Of a DNA stretch of 39,987 bases, positions 19,869 to 28,154 are shown piece after piece. Each line of letters begins with the position of its first letter. The stretch's first letter is position 1. Source of the DNA: RYN-431 sp036388295 (GTDB lineage: Bacteria > Planctomycetota > Phycisphaerae > Tepidisphaerales > Tepidisphaeraceae); NCBI GenBank assembly GCA_036388295.1, contig DASVSC010000022.1, positions 1-39,987 on the forward strand, written 5' to 3'. The position numbers and the translations under genes are program-made. The notes beneath the pieces are model-generated. The model was given only the letters and a program-made list of their open reading frames with translations. It was not told the origin of the DNA and ran no database searches.

Positions 19869-21092
19869 ATGCAGCTCCAGACATTCCAAGGCAGCACGAT
19901 GGCGGAAGCCCTCCAGCGCGTGAAAACGACGCTGGGCATGGACGCCGTGATCCTGCACACGCGGGTCGTCCACCACAAAAGGTGGATGGGCCTGAAGCGC
20001 GTGGAAGTCCACGAGATCACCGCCGGCCGCGGCGTGAATGTCGTGAAGCGCCAGTTGCCCGCCCGGCCCGCCCCCGAACCCGTCAAACGTCCTGCCCCGA
20101 CGCCGCTGCAGCGCCAGGCGGCGCAAGTCGTCTTCGAATCCAACCAAGCCAGGGCCGCTCAAGCGGCCCGACCGAAAACATTGTTGGAAACGCCCGCCGC
20201 TTCCAATGTCGCCCTCGTCGGTTTGACGCAGGAAGTCAGCCAGCTCAAGTGCATGATGAAGGACCTGGTCACGCAGGTCCGCACGCACAAGAGCCCGCAG
20301 GTGCCGGAAGAATTGTTCGACCAGTACATGGGCCTGATCGAGAACATGGTGGCCGACGAGGTGGCGGTCGAGATCACCAAAAGCCTGAAAAAAGAACTCC
20401 GGCCAGAGATGCTCAGCAATAAGGCCCTCGTCCGCGAGAAGCTGGCCGAGCATCTTGAAAAACTTATCCCCGTCGCCGGCCCGATCGTGCGGACCAAAAC
20501 CGTCGGCCCGCACATCGTCGCCCTGATCGGCCCGACCGGCGTCGGCAAGACGACGACCATCGCCAAGCTGGCCGCGAATCTGAAGCTGCGTGAGAAGCGC
20601 CGCGTCGGGCTGATCACGATCGACACCTTCCGCATTGCCGCCATCGACCAGTTGAAGCGTTACGCCGACATTCTCGCCACGCCGCTGAAAGTCGTCGGCA
20701 ATCCTGAGGACATCAAGGCCGCCATCGAAAGCATGAGCGACTGCGAATACATCCTGATCGACACCGCCGGCCGGAGCCCGAAAGACTCGCTGAAACTCAT
20801 CGAGTTGAAACGCTTCCTCGATTTCGCCGAGCCCGACGAAGTGCATCTTGTGCTCTCGACGACCAGCAGCGAATGCAGCGTGGAGCTGGCGCTGGAGAAG
20901 TTCAGCGAAGTGCGCGTGGACAAGCTGATTTTCACGAAGCTTGACGAGGCCGCCCAGTTGGGCGTGGTGCTGAACGTCGTGCGAAAGATCAACAAGGGCC
21001 TGGCTTACGTAACGACCGGCCAGGACGTGCCCGACGACATCGAGGTCGGCCACGGCCGTCGCCTCGCGAACATGATTTTGGGGAATGCGTGA
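19869..21092 (+). CDS. flhF: Flagellar SRP-like GTPase FlhF
   Basis: FlhF is a signal-recognition-particle-type GTPase that fixes the site of flagellar assembly at the pole. The 407-residue protein has the family N terminus MQLQTFQGSTMAEALQRVK and a Pro-rich linker at about 60-105. A helical N domain is followed by the G domain, with P-loop GPTGVGKTTT at 221-230, the DTFRIAAIDQLKRYA block, DTAGRSPKD and the guanine motif TKLDEA. The ATG follows gagagg. Its stop overlaps the alternative GTG start of flhG, so the pair are likely coupled. FlhF without FlhG usually gives uncontrolled flagellar number. Confidence 0.96.
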   Translation: MQLQTFQGSTMAEALQRVKTTLGMDAVILHTRVVHHKRWMGLKRVEVHEITAGRGVNVVKRQLPARPAPEPVKRPAPTPLQRQAAQVVFESNQARAAQAARPKTLLETPAASNVALVGLTQEVSQLKCMMKDLVTQVRTHKSPQVPEELFDQYMGLIENMVADEVAVEITKSLKKELRPEMLSNKALVREKLAEHLEKLIPVAGPIVRTKTVGPHIVALIGPTGVGKTTTIAKLAANLKLREKRRVGLITIDTFRIAAIDQLKRYADILATPLKVVGNPEDIKAAIESMSDCEYILIDTAGRSPKDSLKLIELKRFLDFAEPDEVHLVLSTTSSECSVELALEKFSEVRVDKLIFTKLDEAAQLGVVLNVVRKINKGLAYVTTGQDVPDDIEVGHGRRLANMILGNA

Positions 21093-21097
21093 CCGCC

Positions 21098-21958
21098 ATG
21101 ACCGCAGCGTTTGTCGACCAAGCCACCTCGCTCCGCTCCCTGGCCGCCAGCCAGCGGCGGGCCACCGTCATCGCCGTCACCAGCGGCAAGGGGGGCGTCG
21201 GCAAGAGTAATATCAGCGTCAACCTGGCGATCAAACTCGCCGAAGCCGGCAAGCGCGTCGCGCTGCTGGACGCCGACCTCGGGTTGGCCAACACCGACGT
21301 GCTGTGCAACGTCGACCTGGCGTGGAACCTGTCGCACGTCATCAGCCGCCGGCGCGAGCTGGCGGACGTGATGCAGGAAGTGCCCGGCGGGTTCTGGCTC
21401 GTCGGCGGGGCGTCGGGCCTGGCGAAAATGGCCGAGCTGACCGACGCCGACCGCCAGCGCATGGTCGACGCCATGGGCGAGTTGGAAGACCAGTTCGACA
21501 TCATCCTGATCGACACCGGCGCCGGCATCCACGCGAACGTCCTGGCTTTCACCCGGGCGGCCGATCACGTGTTGATCGTCACCACGCCCGAGCCGACGGC
21601 CATCACCGACGCGTACGCCGTCGCCAAGGTCATCGTCCGGGACGGGCAGGACCGCACGATGAGCCTGCTGGTCAACCAGGCGCACAGCGCCGATGAAGGC
21701 CGGGCCGTCTACGAACGTATTTCGAAGGTCGCGCGGCAGTTTTTGGGCGTGGGCCTGTTCGACGCCGGCTACGTCTTCAGCGACCCGGCCGTGCCGATGG
21801 CGGTCCGCAAGCGTAGCCCGTTTGTGATCTGTGCGCCGCGCAGTGCGGCCGCCATGTGCGTGGGCCGATTGGCCGACCGCTTGCAGCAGGACAAGCCGCT
21901 GCGTGCCGGCGAGTCGGGCGGGTTTTTCGTCCGGATGAGCCGGTGGCTGAAACGCTAG
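21098..21958 (+). CDS. flhG: Flagellar number regulator FlhG (MinD-like ATPase)
   Basis: FlhG (also called FleN or YlxH) is a MinD-type ATPase that limits flagellar number and stimulates FlhF. The protein (286 residues from ATG 21098) carries the deviant Walker A SGKGGVGKSN at about 29-38 with both signature lysines, then LLDADLGLANTDVLCNV and the Walker B region IILIDTGAGI. Conserved TTPEPTAITDAYAV and VNQAHSADEG follow. The C terminus FVRMSRWLK could be the amphipathic membrane-targeting helix. A GTG at 21089 overlapping the flhF stop is an alternative start. The flhF-flhG-fliA order is typical. Confidence 0.94.
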   Translation: MTAAFVDQATSLRSLAASQRRATVIAVTSGKGGVGKSNISVNLAIKLAEAGKRVALLDADLGLANTDVLCNVDLAWNLSHVISRRRELADVMQEVPGGFWLVGGASGLAKMAELTDADRQRMVDAMGELEDQFDIILIDTGAGIHANVLAFTRAADHVLIVTTPEPTAITDAYAVAKVIVRDGQDRTMSLLVNQAHSADEGRAVYERISKVARQFLGVGLFDAGYVFSDPAVPMAVRKRSPFVICAPRSAAAMCVGRLADRLQQDKPLRAGESGGFFVRMSRWLKR

Positions 21959-21967
21959 GAGCCGACG

Positions 21968-22207
21968 ATGACGCGACGCTTAGCCGCCTGTTTGGGTCTG
22001 ATCGCGTTCGCCACGTGCCTGGTGCAGGGACTTTTTGCAGAAAATTCTTTTCCGACTGTCGTTTGGCGGGCGCTACAAGCCCTTGTGGTCACCTTAATCG
22101 TCGGCCTGACACTTGGGGTGATGTTCGAAAAGATGTTGAGTGAGAATCTGGCGAAGCCGCGGGGTCTGGAAGATTCAGCGGCGGATCCGGAAAGTGTTAG
22201 CCGATGA
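21968..22207 (+). CDS. Small two-pass membrane protein in the flagellar operon
   Basis: The 79-residue protein begins MTRRLAACLGLIAFATCLVQ and has two hydrophobic segments, at about residues 5-22 and 34-53, joined by a short loop. A charged tail follows and should lie in the cytoplasm. An aggag ribosome site overlaps the flhG stop. I do not recognise the family. Its place between flhG and the sigma factor suggests a flagellar or motility-linked membrane role, but the sequence does not prove it. Confidence 0.65.
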   Translation: MTRRLAACLGLIAFATCLVQGLFAENSFPTVVWRALQALVVTLIVGLTLGVMFEKMLSENLAKPRGLEDSAADPESVSR

Positions 22208-22322
22208 ACCGAAATGAATGGATACAGCGGTCCGAGTGTGAAGGGCGACTGCCCGACATACATCGGCCGGAACGGAGACGATCTTGAGTCGACAATGGGG
22301 CGCAATCGGGACAGGAAGTGCT

Positions 22323-23192
22323 ATGAACCGAATCATCTCTACCCGCGACATCAAAGACGTGTGGACTGACTACAAGGCGATCCGCGTCCGCTACGACGCG
22401 CTCGAAGCCGCCGGCGCGGACGACCCCGCCGCCGCCGCCGAGTTCGGCAAGGTGCGCGTCGAGTGTGAAAAGCTCCGGAACACGCTGATGGAGCATTTCC
22501 TCCATCTCGTGCGTTACAACGCCGAGCGGATTCACCAGAAGCTGCCGGACGAAGTCGAACTCGACGACCTGATGTCGTCGGGCATCTTCGGCCTGATGGA
22601 CGCGATCGAAGCCTACGACCTCGAACGCGGCGTGAAGTTCGAAACGTACTGCGCCCCGCGTATCCGCGGCGCCATTCTCGACGAACTGCGCTCCATGGAC
22701 TGGGTGCCGCGACTGGTGCGCAGCCGCGCCCAGAAGATGGGCAAGACGACCAAAGAGCTGCAGGTCGAGCTCGGCCGAGAGCCGACGAGCCAGGAAATCG
22801 CCGGCAAACTGGCCATTTCCATGGACGAACTGAAGAAGATCGAGAAAGATTCGAAGGCCGTCGGCGTGGTCAGCCTCAGCCGCAAGTACTTCGAGACGGA
22901 TTCGAACAAAGACGTCCGCGAGATCGACATCCTCGAAGACAAGCGTGGTGTCGACCCGATCCGCGAGATCCAGCGCAAGGATCTCAAGGACCTGATGACC
23001 AAGGGCCTGAGCCGGGCCGAGCGGCTCATCATCATTCTCTACTACTTCGAAGAGATGACGATGAAGGAGATCGGCGCGACCCTGGACTTGTCCGAAAGCC
23101 GCGTCAGCCAGATGCACAGCAGCATCATCGCCCGCCTGCGGGCCCAAATGGCGGACCGGAAAAAGGAACTGGCCCAGACGGCAGCGGTCTAA
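22323..23192 (+). CDS. fliA: Sigma-28 type RNA polymerase sigma factor FliA/WhiG
   Basis: The sigma factor directs RNA polymerase to late flagellar genes. The 289-residue protein has sigma region 2 (LVRYNAERIHQKL, DDLMSSGIFGLMDAIEAYD, GVKFETYCAPRIRGAILDEL). The FliA/WhiG hallmark MDWVPRLVRSRAQKM follows, then region 3, and region 4 with a helix-turn-helix (MTMKEIGATLDLSESRVSQM). ATG 22323 is chosen because aggaag lies 4-5 nt upstream; the upstream TTG at 22284 has no such site. It is the last gene of the flagellar block. An anti-sigma factor FlgM is not seen here. Confidence 0.95.
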   Translation: MNRIISTRDIKDVWTDYKAIRVRYDALEAAGADDPAAAAEFGKVRVECEKLRNTLMEHFLHLVRYNAERIHQKLPDEVELDDLMSSGIFGLMDAIEAYDLERGVKFETYCAPRIRGAILDELRSMDWVPRLVRSRAQKMGKTTKELQVELGREPTSQEIAGKLAISMDELKKIEKDSKAVGVVSLSRKYFETDSNKDVREIDILEDKRGVDPIREIQRKDLKDLMTKGLSRAERLIIILYYFEEMTMKEIGATLDLSESRVSQMHSSIIARLRAQMADRKKELAQTAAV

Positions 23193-23256
23193 ACCGGCAC
23201 GTGCCACTGTGGCGGGTGTGTCCATCCGACGCATCAACCCAATTGAAACGCGGGAC

Positions 23257-23279
23257 GCCGCGGTGGAAGCCGCGGCTTC
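23257..23279. repeat. GC-rich palindrome in the spacer after fliA
   Basis: gccgcgg (23257-23263) pairs with ccgcggc (23270-23276), overlapping the perfect 14-bp palindrome gaagccgcggcttc at 23266-23279. No T-run follows, so termination is unproven. The rest of the 256-bp spacer between fliA and the next gene shows nothing else I can call. Confidence 0.5.
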
Positions 23280-23448
23280 TCTAGGCGAACGAACCTCTGT
23301 TCCCACAGAATTCACGGCTTGCGCCGTTGCGTCCGACCGCTTCGTTATCCCCGGGAAGCCCCGCGCTTGTCATTTCACGTCCCATAATCAACGCCTGTCG
23401 GGCGTCATCGGTATGATCCTTCGGACCAATTGCCCAGAGGAACGACCG

Positions 23449-23841
23449 ATGAAACTACTTCCCACGCTCGCCTTGACCCTCGCCCTTGGCTTCGGCACCA
23501 CTGCCGCGCTCTACGCCCAGGACGAGCCCGTCGAGGCCCAGACGGAAAAGAAATCCGCCAAGCCTGCCGTAACCCGAACCCCGCGTCTGACTGGCGTCTG
23601 GGGCAAAATGGGCTCGCTCACGCCGGAGCAGAAGACGCAAATCGCCGCCATCCACAAGAAGGCGTTGGCGGATAAGAAGGCGATCGACGCCCAGGAACAG
23701 ACCGACATCATGGCCCTGATGACGCCCGAGCAGAAGGCCGAAGTCGAGAAGATCACCGAGGACGCCGCCGCCGCCCGGAAGAAAACCGCCGCTAAGCCCG
23801 GTGCCGAGCCCGCCACGCAGCCGGCCGAAGACGGCATGTAA
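23449..23841 (+). CDS. Secreted small protein with LTPEQ motifs (Spy/CpxP-like)
   Basis: The 130-residue protein has a clear signal peptide (MKLLPTLALTLALGFGTTAA, cleavage near ALYAQ). A lysine/alanine-rich helical body follows, with two LTxxQ-type motifs, SLTPEQKTQIAAIHKKAL and LMTPEQKAEVEKI. That repeated motif is typical of periplasmic Spy/CpxP-like proteins, which act as chaperones or stress sensors. Here the match is to the motif and layout only, and the tail (TAAKPGAEPATQPAEDGM) looks disordered. ATG 23449 follows agagga with ideal spacing; the longer open frame upstream (from 23209) crosses the palindrome and is rejected. Confidence 0.7.
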   Translation: MKLLPTLALTLALGFGTTAALYAQDEPVEAQTEKKSAKPAVTRTPRLTGVWGKMGSLTPEQKTQIAAIHKKALADKKAIDAQEQTDIMALMTPEQKAEVEKITEDAAAARKKTAAKPGAEPATQPAEDGM

Positions 23842-23937
23842 GCCGCGGCCGGTCCGGACGTTGGCTTCCACAATCGGGACAGGACGACCGCCGCCGAGCC
23901 ACGCGGCGTGTCGTCGCTTCTCCGTTAGACCACGCCT

Positions 23938-24000
23938 CTGCCGTAGGGCGGGCACTGCCCGCCATTCTCCGGGCGACGCGGCACTGCCGCCCTATGGCAG
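23938..24000. repeat. Nested inverted repeat, three-way-junction type
   Basis: The outer arms ctgccgtagggcg (23938-23950) and cgccctatggcag (23988-24000) pair over 13 bp with one mismatch. Inside lies a perfect 7-bp hairpin (ggcgggc/gcccgcc at 23947-23953 and 23957-23963) and a second, partial copy of the same word (cggcactgccgcc). The layout resembles 9842-9894. It sits in a 404-bp stretch (23842-24245) that holds this repeat and a probable gene remnant but no intact gene. Confidence 0.7.
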
Positions 24001-24064
24001 CGGCGTTGCGTCACTGCACACCGTAACAGGTGCCACCGTCCAGTATTGCACGCCGTGGCAGCCG

Positions 24065-24240
24065 ACCCAATGAACGTCGGTTCAATCTCCCGCATGCGCT
24101 CCACTTCGTCCTGGGTCATTGAGGCAATCAACGCCCTCTCACTTAAAACCCGGGTGACGGCTTCGAACGGGCCGAAGTATTGGGTCACGTCGCCGATGCC
24201 TTCCTTGACCAGCCAGGTGTTCTGTTTTGGTGGGAACGTC
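24065..24240 (-). pseudogene. Possible remnant of a protein-coding gene
   Basis: Read on the minus strand this stretch gives a protein-like sequence without a start: KQNTWLVKEGIGDVTQYFG, followed by FEAVTRVLSERALIASMTQD and EVERMREIEPTF. An in-frame stop lies immediately upstream, and downstream the frame runs into the repeat at 23938-24000, where the translation becomes repeat-derived. The middle has the balanced composition of a real protein C-terminal region, but I cannot name a family. It may be a decayed gene end; chance coding potential is the alternative. Confidence 0.3.
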
Positions 24241-24245
24241 TAAAA

Positions 24246-24533
24246 GTGCCTGCCAAATCTTGGGCTACGGAGCAAGGGCACCAACATCTACCGGATCTGG
24301 CATCTGATCCCGAAGGGGCCTGCTGGCTTATTACTGGGTTGGCGGACTGCGACGCCAAGATGGGTGTTTTCGAGTGTACTCCGGTGCTCGCTGCGGCGCT
24401 GATCGATGACTGTCCCGCCTTCGAGTACGCCGTGGTCGATCAGGCGCTAACTTGGCTCGTCATCGAGAACCATCACGGCGTTCTCATTGCCACCGGCGAT
24501 GCGGGCGAACGGCTGTCACGGCTGCGAGGATAG
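24246..24533 (+). CDS. Hypothetical protein, lower GC than neighbours
   Basis: The frame encodes 95 residues from a GTG at 24246. The C-terminal two thirds look like a folded domain: WLITGLADCDAKMGVFECT, then VLAAALIDDCPAFEYAVVD and LTWLVIENHHGVLIATGD. No signal peptide or membrane segment is visible. I do not recognise the family. The start is uncertain because the open frame extends to 24180 and no good ribosome site is present. The DNA is visibly less GC-rich than the flagellar and polysaccharide genes around it, which may indicate transfer. It converges with the glycosyltransferase ending at 24584. Confidence 0.55.
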   Translation: MPAKSWATEQGHQHLPDLASDPEGACWLITGLADCDAKMGVFECTPVLAAALIDDCPAFEYAVVDQALTWLVIENHHGVLIATGDAGERLSRLRG

Positions 24534-24583
24534 CCACGCCTTGGGGAGGATCAGCCCCGGCGATTCTTTTCTTTATCAAGCCG

Positions 24584-25804
24584 CTACGCTGCTGCCCGCC
24601 GAGAAATGAGTGATGTCGTCTGTCCGCCCGCGACGTCCAGATAGAGCCGTTCAGTTTTCTCCGCCAGCACCGGCCAAGCGAAGTTCGTCCGGACGTGCTG
24701 CCGGCAGCGGTCGGCCAGTGTTTTCGCGTGATCCGGGTCGTTCAGCACGCGCGTCAGCCGCTGCGTCAACGCCGGCACGTCGCCCGGCACGAACGACAAA
24801 TCGTACGCCGAGACCGGCCCGAACAGTGGCCGATGGCCGGCGATGTCGCTCAGCACGGCCGGCGTGCCGTATTCCATGCATTCCAGCACGCTGGAAGGGT
24901 TGCCTTCCAGTTCACTCGCGCTGACATAAGCGTGCGCGCCGCGGAAGAGCGCCTCAAGTGCCGCGCCGCGCTGCAGTCCGGTGAACACGATGCGCCGGCC
25001 GGGGTCTTTCGCCGCCAGCGTCTGCAGTTCCGCCAGATAATCGGCGCTGTGCTGGGCGTCGCCGACGAAGACCAGCTTGCGGTCGCCGGGCACGTTCGCG
25101 TAGGCGGCGATCGTGTCGTGCAGCCGTTTCTCCGGAACGATCCGGCCGACGCTGACGACGTAACCGCCGGCGGTCAGGCCGAAACCGTTCAGCACGGCGG
25201 CGTCGGCCGGTCGATCGGCGACGCGGTGGACGCCGTTGGGCAGCAGGGCGGCGTCGAGGCCGAACACGTTCTGGTAGTGCTCGCGTATGGCCGGATTGAC
25301 CGCGACGAGGCGTGACGCCGTACGCACCATCACCTGTTCGGCCAAACCGATCACGCGTGAGCCCATGCCGCGCCATTTCTCGCGTTGATGATCCAGGCCA
25401 TGAACGTGGGCGACGATCGGCAAGCCGGCCATTCGGGCGATGGGCGCGAACAAGTTCGGCGCGATCGTGTGCATCGATACCAAATCGAACGGCCGGCCTT
25501 CATCGCCGCGTATGGCCGCGTGCAGCAGGCTGGTCAGCGCGTGGGACAGCGTTTCGCCGTTCTTTCCGCCGGGCGCGGGCGTCCAGACGAGGCGCATGCC
25601 ACGGTGTTCGCCGCGTGCGGCCGGCAGCACGCCGGGGCGGCAGTAGACGGTGACGTGATGGCCCCGTGCGGCGAACCAGGCGAACAGTTCGTCGCAGATC
25701 TTTTCCACGCCGCTGTAATTGCTCGGCACGCCGCGCCCGCCGATGACGGCGATGCGCAGCGGCCGCCAGTCGGTGGGCGAGGATTGGGTATGAGTCAGGG
25801 CCAT
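24584..25804 (-). CDS. Glycosyltransferase family 4 with DUF1972-type N terminus
   Basis: The protein (406 residues) is a retaining GT4 enzyme that would add a sugar to a lipid-linked surface glycan. Its N-terminal part reads IAVIGGRGVPSNYSGVEKI and then HHVTVYCRPG, the pattern of DUF1972 rhamnosyltransferase-like proteins. The C-terminal nucleotide-sugar domain has VVSVGRIVPEKRLHDTI and the E-x7-E motif in ELEGNPSSVLECMEYGTPAV. No membrane segments are visible, so it acts at the cytoplasmic face. ATG 25804 follows ggaga. It is the last gene of the minus-strand polysaccharide operon, 24 bp after the previous gene. The sugar specificity cannot be read from the sequence. Confidence 0.9.
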   Translation of the reverse strand: MALTHTQSSPTDWRPLRIAVIGGRGVPSNYSGVEKICDELFAWFAARGHHVTVYCRPGVLPAARGEHRGMRLVWTPAPGGKNGETLSHALTSLLHAAIRGDEGRPFDLVSMHTIAPNLFAPIARMAGLPIVAHVHGLDHQREKWRGMGSRVIGLAEQVMVRTASRLVAVNPAIREHYQNVFGLDAALLPNGVHRVADRPADAAVLNGFGLTAGGYVVSVGRIVPEKRLHDTIAAYANVPGDRKLVFVGDAQHSADYLAELQTLAAKDPGRRIVFTGLQRGAALEALFRGAHAYVSASELEGNPSSVLECMEYGTPAVLSDIAGHRPLFGPVSAYDLSFVPGDVPALTQRLTRVLNDPDHAKTLADRCRQHVRTNFAWPVLAEKTERLYLDVAGGQTTSLISRRAAA

Positions 25805-25828
25805 TGGTTTCTCCAGCGAGGCAATCGT

Positions 25829-27010
25829 TCACGCAAAGGCCGGCACACGCGTCATCGGCGGCACGGCCAGCACGTCGGTCCAAAAGGACGACAGCTGCCG
25901 GTAGAACGCGTCCGGCGTGTAACGCTCGCGGGCGATGCGGTAGCCGTTGTCGCCGAGCGTCCGGGCGAAGGCGGCGTCGTCCCACAAGCGCTGCATGGCA
26001 ACGCCAAGTGCGGTCGCATCACCGGCCGGCACCAGCAGGCCGGTCTGTTCGTGGTCGACGACTTCGCCGAGGCCGCCGATGTCGCTGGCAATCACCGGGA
26101 TGCCGCGGCTGAGGGCTTCGACGCAGACGATGCCGAACGCTTCATACCAAACGCTCGGCACGACGAGTGCCCGCACGCCGTCCAGAAAGTTCGGCAATTC
26201 CTCGCGGCTGAGCTTGCCGACGAAGCTGACGTTGGCCGGCAGGTTGTGCTGAAGCTGCGGCATGAGCGATGCGTCGCCGGCGATCTTCACCGGCAGGCCC
26301 GTCCGCCGTCCGGCCTCGATGAGGACGTCCAGGCCCTTTTCCGGGCTGATCCGGCCGACGTAGCCGATGTAATCGCCGGTCGTCTGGCGCGGCGGCACGT
26401 TCGGCAAATCGCAGAAGTTCGGGACGACTTTCACCCGGTCGGCCGGGTAGCCGCCGCGGATGATCAGGTCGGCGACGAACTGCGTCGGGCACAGGTACAG
26501 GCTGACGGCCCGCTGAACGCGGCCGCTGCCGCGGGCCCAGGCATTGCGCACCGCGTAGGCCGTGCTCATGGCGAGGCTGTTGCGACAATTGTGGATCGCA
26601 GCCCAGTATTCGTGGCCGCCGAGGCATTTTTCGCAGATCTTGCCGTGGCGCAAATGCTGGGCGGTGGGGCAGGTGAGCTTGAAATCCTGCACGTGCATCA
26701 CCACGGGCACGCCGTTGTCATGAAAGGCGTCGAGCGCGCTGGTCGAGAACTGCGGGTACAGGTTGTGCACGTGCGCCAGCTGCGGCCGGTGCCATTGCAC
26801 GAGCTGTGAAAACTCTCGATAGACCGACGGCGAATGAATGGCCGCCCCGAAGGCGCTGAGGCGTGCGGCGAGCGACTTCAGGTTCGCGTTGTCGCGCCCG
26901 ATGTCGACCACGTCATGGCCCTGCTTTTTCAGCAGCGTCGACAACGCCGCGAACAGCACTTCCATGCCGCCCGGGTGGGCGTGGGTGTTATGCACATTGA
27001 ACAGCTTCAA
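25829..27010 (-). CDS. Glycosyltransferase family 4
   Basis: The enzyme (393 residues) is a GT4 glycosyltransferase for the surface polysaccharide. It opens KLFNVHNTHAHPGGMEVLF and contains the Cys-rich insert CPTAQHLRHGKICEKCLGG, known from a subgroup of GT4 enzymes. The donor-binding half has YIGYVGRISPEKGLDVLIEA and VVPSVWYEAFGIVCVEALSR, with the E-x7-E motif intact. A TTG at 27010 is chosen as start because aggag lies about 7 nt upstream and the family sequence begins there. It overlaps the end of the preceding gene by 23 bases in another frame, which fits coupled translation. Confidence 0.9.
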   Translation of the reverse strand: MKLFNVHNTHAHPGGMEVLFAALSTLLKKQGHDVVDIGRDNANLKSLAARLSAFGAAIHSPSVYREFSQLVQWHRPQLAHVHNLYPQFSTSALDAFHDNGVPVVMHVQDFKLTCPTAQHLRHGKICEKCLGGHEYWAAIHNCRNSLAMSTAYAVRNAWARGSGRVQRAVSLYLCPTQFVADLIIRGGYPADRVKVVPNFCDLPNVPPRQTTGDYIGYVGRISPEKGLDVLIEAGRRTGLPVKIAGDASLMPQLQHNLPANVSFVGKLSREELPNFLDGVRALVVPSVWYEAFGIVCVEALSRGIPVIASDIGGLGEVVDHEQTGLLVPAGDATALGVAMQRLWDDAAFARTLGDNGYRIARERYTPDAFYRQLSSFWTDVLAVPPMTRVPAFA

Positions 27011-28154
27011 GGCGGGCTCCTTCGGTCCGGGGGCCGGTGAGGCGTGCGTAGAACGCAAGCGTTTGTCGGGCGACGACGGGCCAGGTCATTTGCGCCATCG
27101 TCGCCAACGCCTGCTCGCGCATGCGTTGCCGTCGGCCGGCGTCTTTGATGAGCCCGTCGATCGTCGTGGCCAGCGCCCCGGCGGACTGCACGGGCACGAG
27201 CGAGAGCGGGAACTGCTGGTCCAGATCGTACGGCGTGCAAGGCCCATTGGTCGTCACCGTCGGCAGGCCGTGGGCGAGGGTCGCCAACAGGCTGCCGCGG
27301 TTGGTGCTCGCGCCGCTGTGGAACGGCAGGGCGGCCAAATCGCTGGCGTGCAGGCACTCGCTGATGCGCTCGAGCGACGCGCCCTGCACCCATGTCACGT
27401 GCGGGCCACGCAATTCGGCTTCCATCGCCGGCCGCCAGTCGGCCTGGCGGTCGAAGTCGCCCAGCACCAGCAGCCGCACGCGTCGGCCTTTGTTGCGCAG
27501 GCGGTCGATCGCGTCGTGCAGTTCGGGCAGGCCCTTGTGCGGGTAAAGAATGCCGAAGAAGGCGACCACGGTTTCATCGTCCGCGAAGCCGAGTTCGCGC
27601 CGCCACTGCGCGCGTCGATCGTCGTCGCACGGCACGGGTTCGGCATTGGCCGCGATCGGGACGATCGCCGTCGGCGGGCGGCTCAGCGGCATCCAGGTTT
27701 TCAAGTACGGCCCGTCGCGCGGGTCGACGTGAATCAGGCCGTCCACGCCGAACAGCAGCGGCGCGACGCGGGCACGCCAGCGCAGGCGCATCACGCGAAA
27801 GTCGTGGATTGTTACCAGTGACTTCGTGCGCGGATGCCGCTTGCGCAGCAGTGTCGGCAGCACGTTCACCAGCAGGCTGCGGCCGTACGCGACGGCCGGG
27901 TATTGGATGTGGGCGACGTCGAAGTCGCCGAGCAAATCGATCAACGCGTGGCGGTCGGCCCAGGTCCAGCTTTTGACCACGCGGCGCACAGGAAACGCAG
28001 ACGGGGCGGCGGGGCCGGTGGCGGCGCTGGTGATGACGGTGACGTCCGCCCCTTGCGCGGTCATGGCGGCGGCCAGCTTTTCGACGTAGTCGCCGATGCC
28101 ACTGATGGCGGGCGGGTAGTCGCCGGTGACGAGGGCGATGCGCGGGGTGTTCAT
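26988..28154 (-). CDS. Glycosyltransferase family 4
   Basis: The protein (388 residues) starts MNTPRIALVTGDYPPAISGI, a typical GT4 opening, and continues with DYVEKLAAAMTAQGADVTVI. The donor-site half contains VVAFFGILYPHKGLPELHD and the loop AALPFHSGASTNRGSLLAT, a form of the family's acidic motif region that lacks a clear E-x7-E pair. The sugar and linkage are unknown. ATG 28154 overlaps the stop of the upstream ligase gene (ATGA). Operon position places it in the same surface-glycan pathway as its neighbours. Confidence 0.88.
   Translation of the reverse strand: MNTPRIALVTGDYPPAISGIGDYVEKLAAAMTAQGADVTVITSAATGPAAPSAFPVRRVVKSWTWADRHALIDLLGDFDVAHIQYPAVAYGRSLLVNVLPTLLRKRHPRTKSLVTIHDFRVMRLRWRARVAPLLFGVDGLIHVDPRDGPYLKTWMPLSRPPTAIVPIAANAEPVPCDDDRRAQWRRELGFADDETVVAFFGILYPHKGLPELHDAIDRLRNKGRRVRLLVLGDFDRQADWRPAMEAELRGPHVTWVQGASLERISECLHASDLAALPFHSGASTNRGSLLATLAHGLPTVTTNGPCTPYDLDQQFPLSLVPVQSAGALATTIDGLIKDAGRRQRMREQALATMAQMTWPVVARQTLAFYARLTGPRTEGARLEAVQCA

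Noticed and set aside
24180..24245. Upstream start at 24180 for the hypothetical gene
   Set aside because: The added residues overlap the minus-strand remnant and look unlike the rest of the protein; the choice of GTG 24246 remains tentative.
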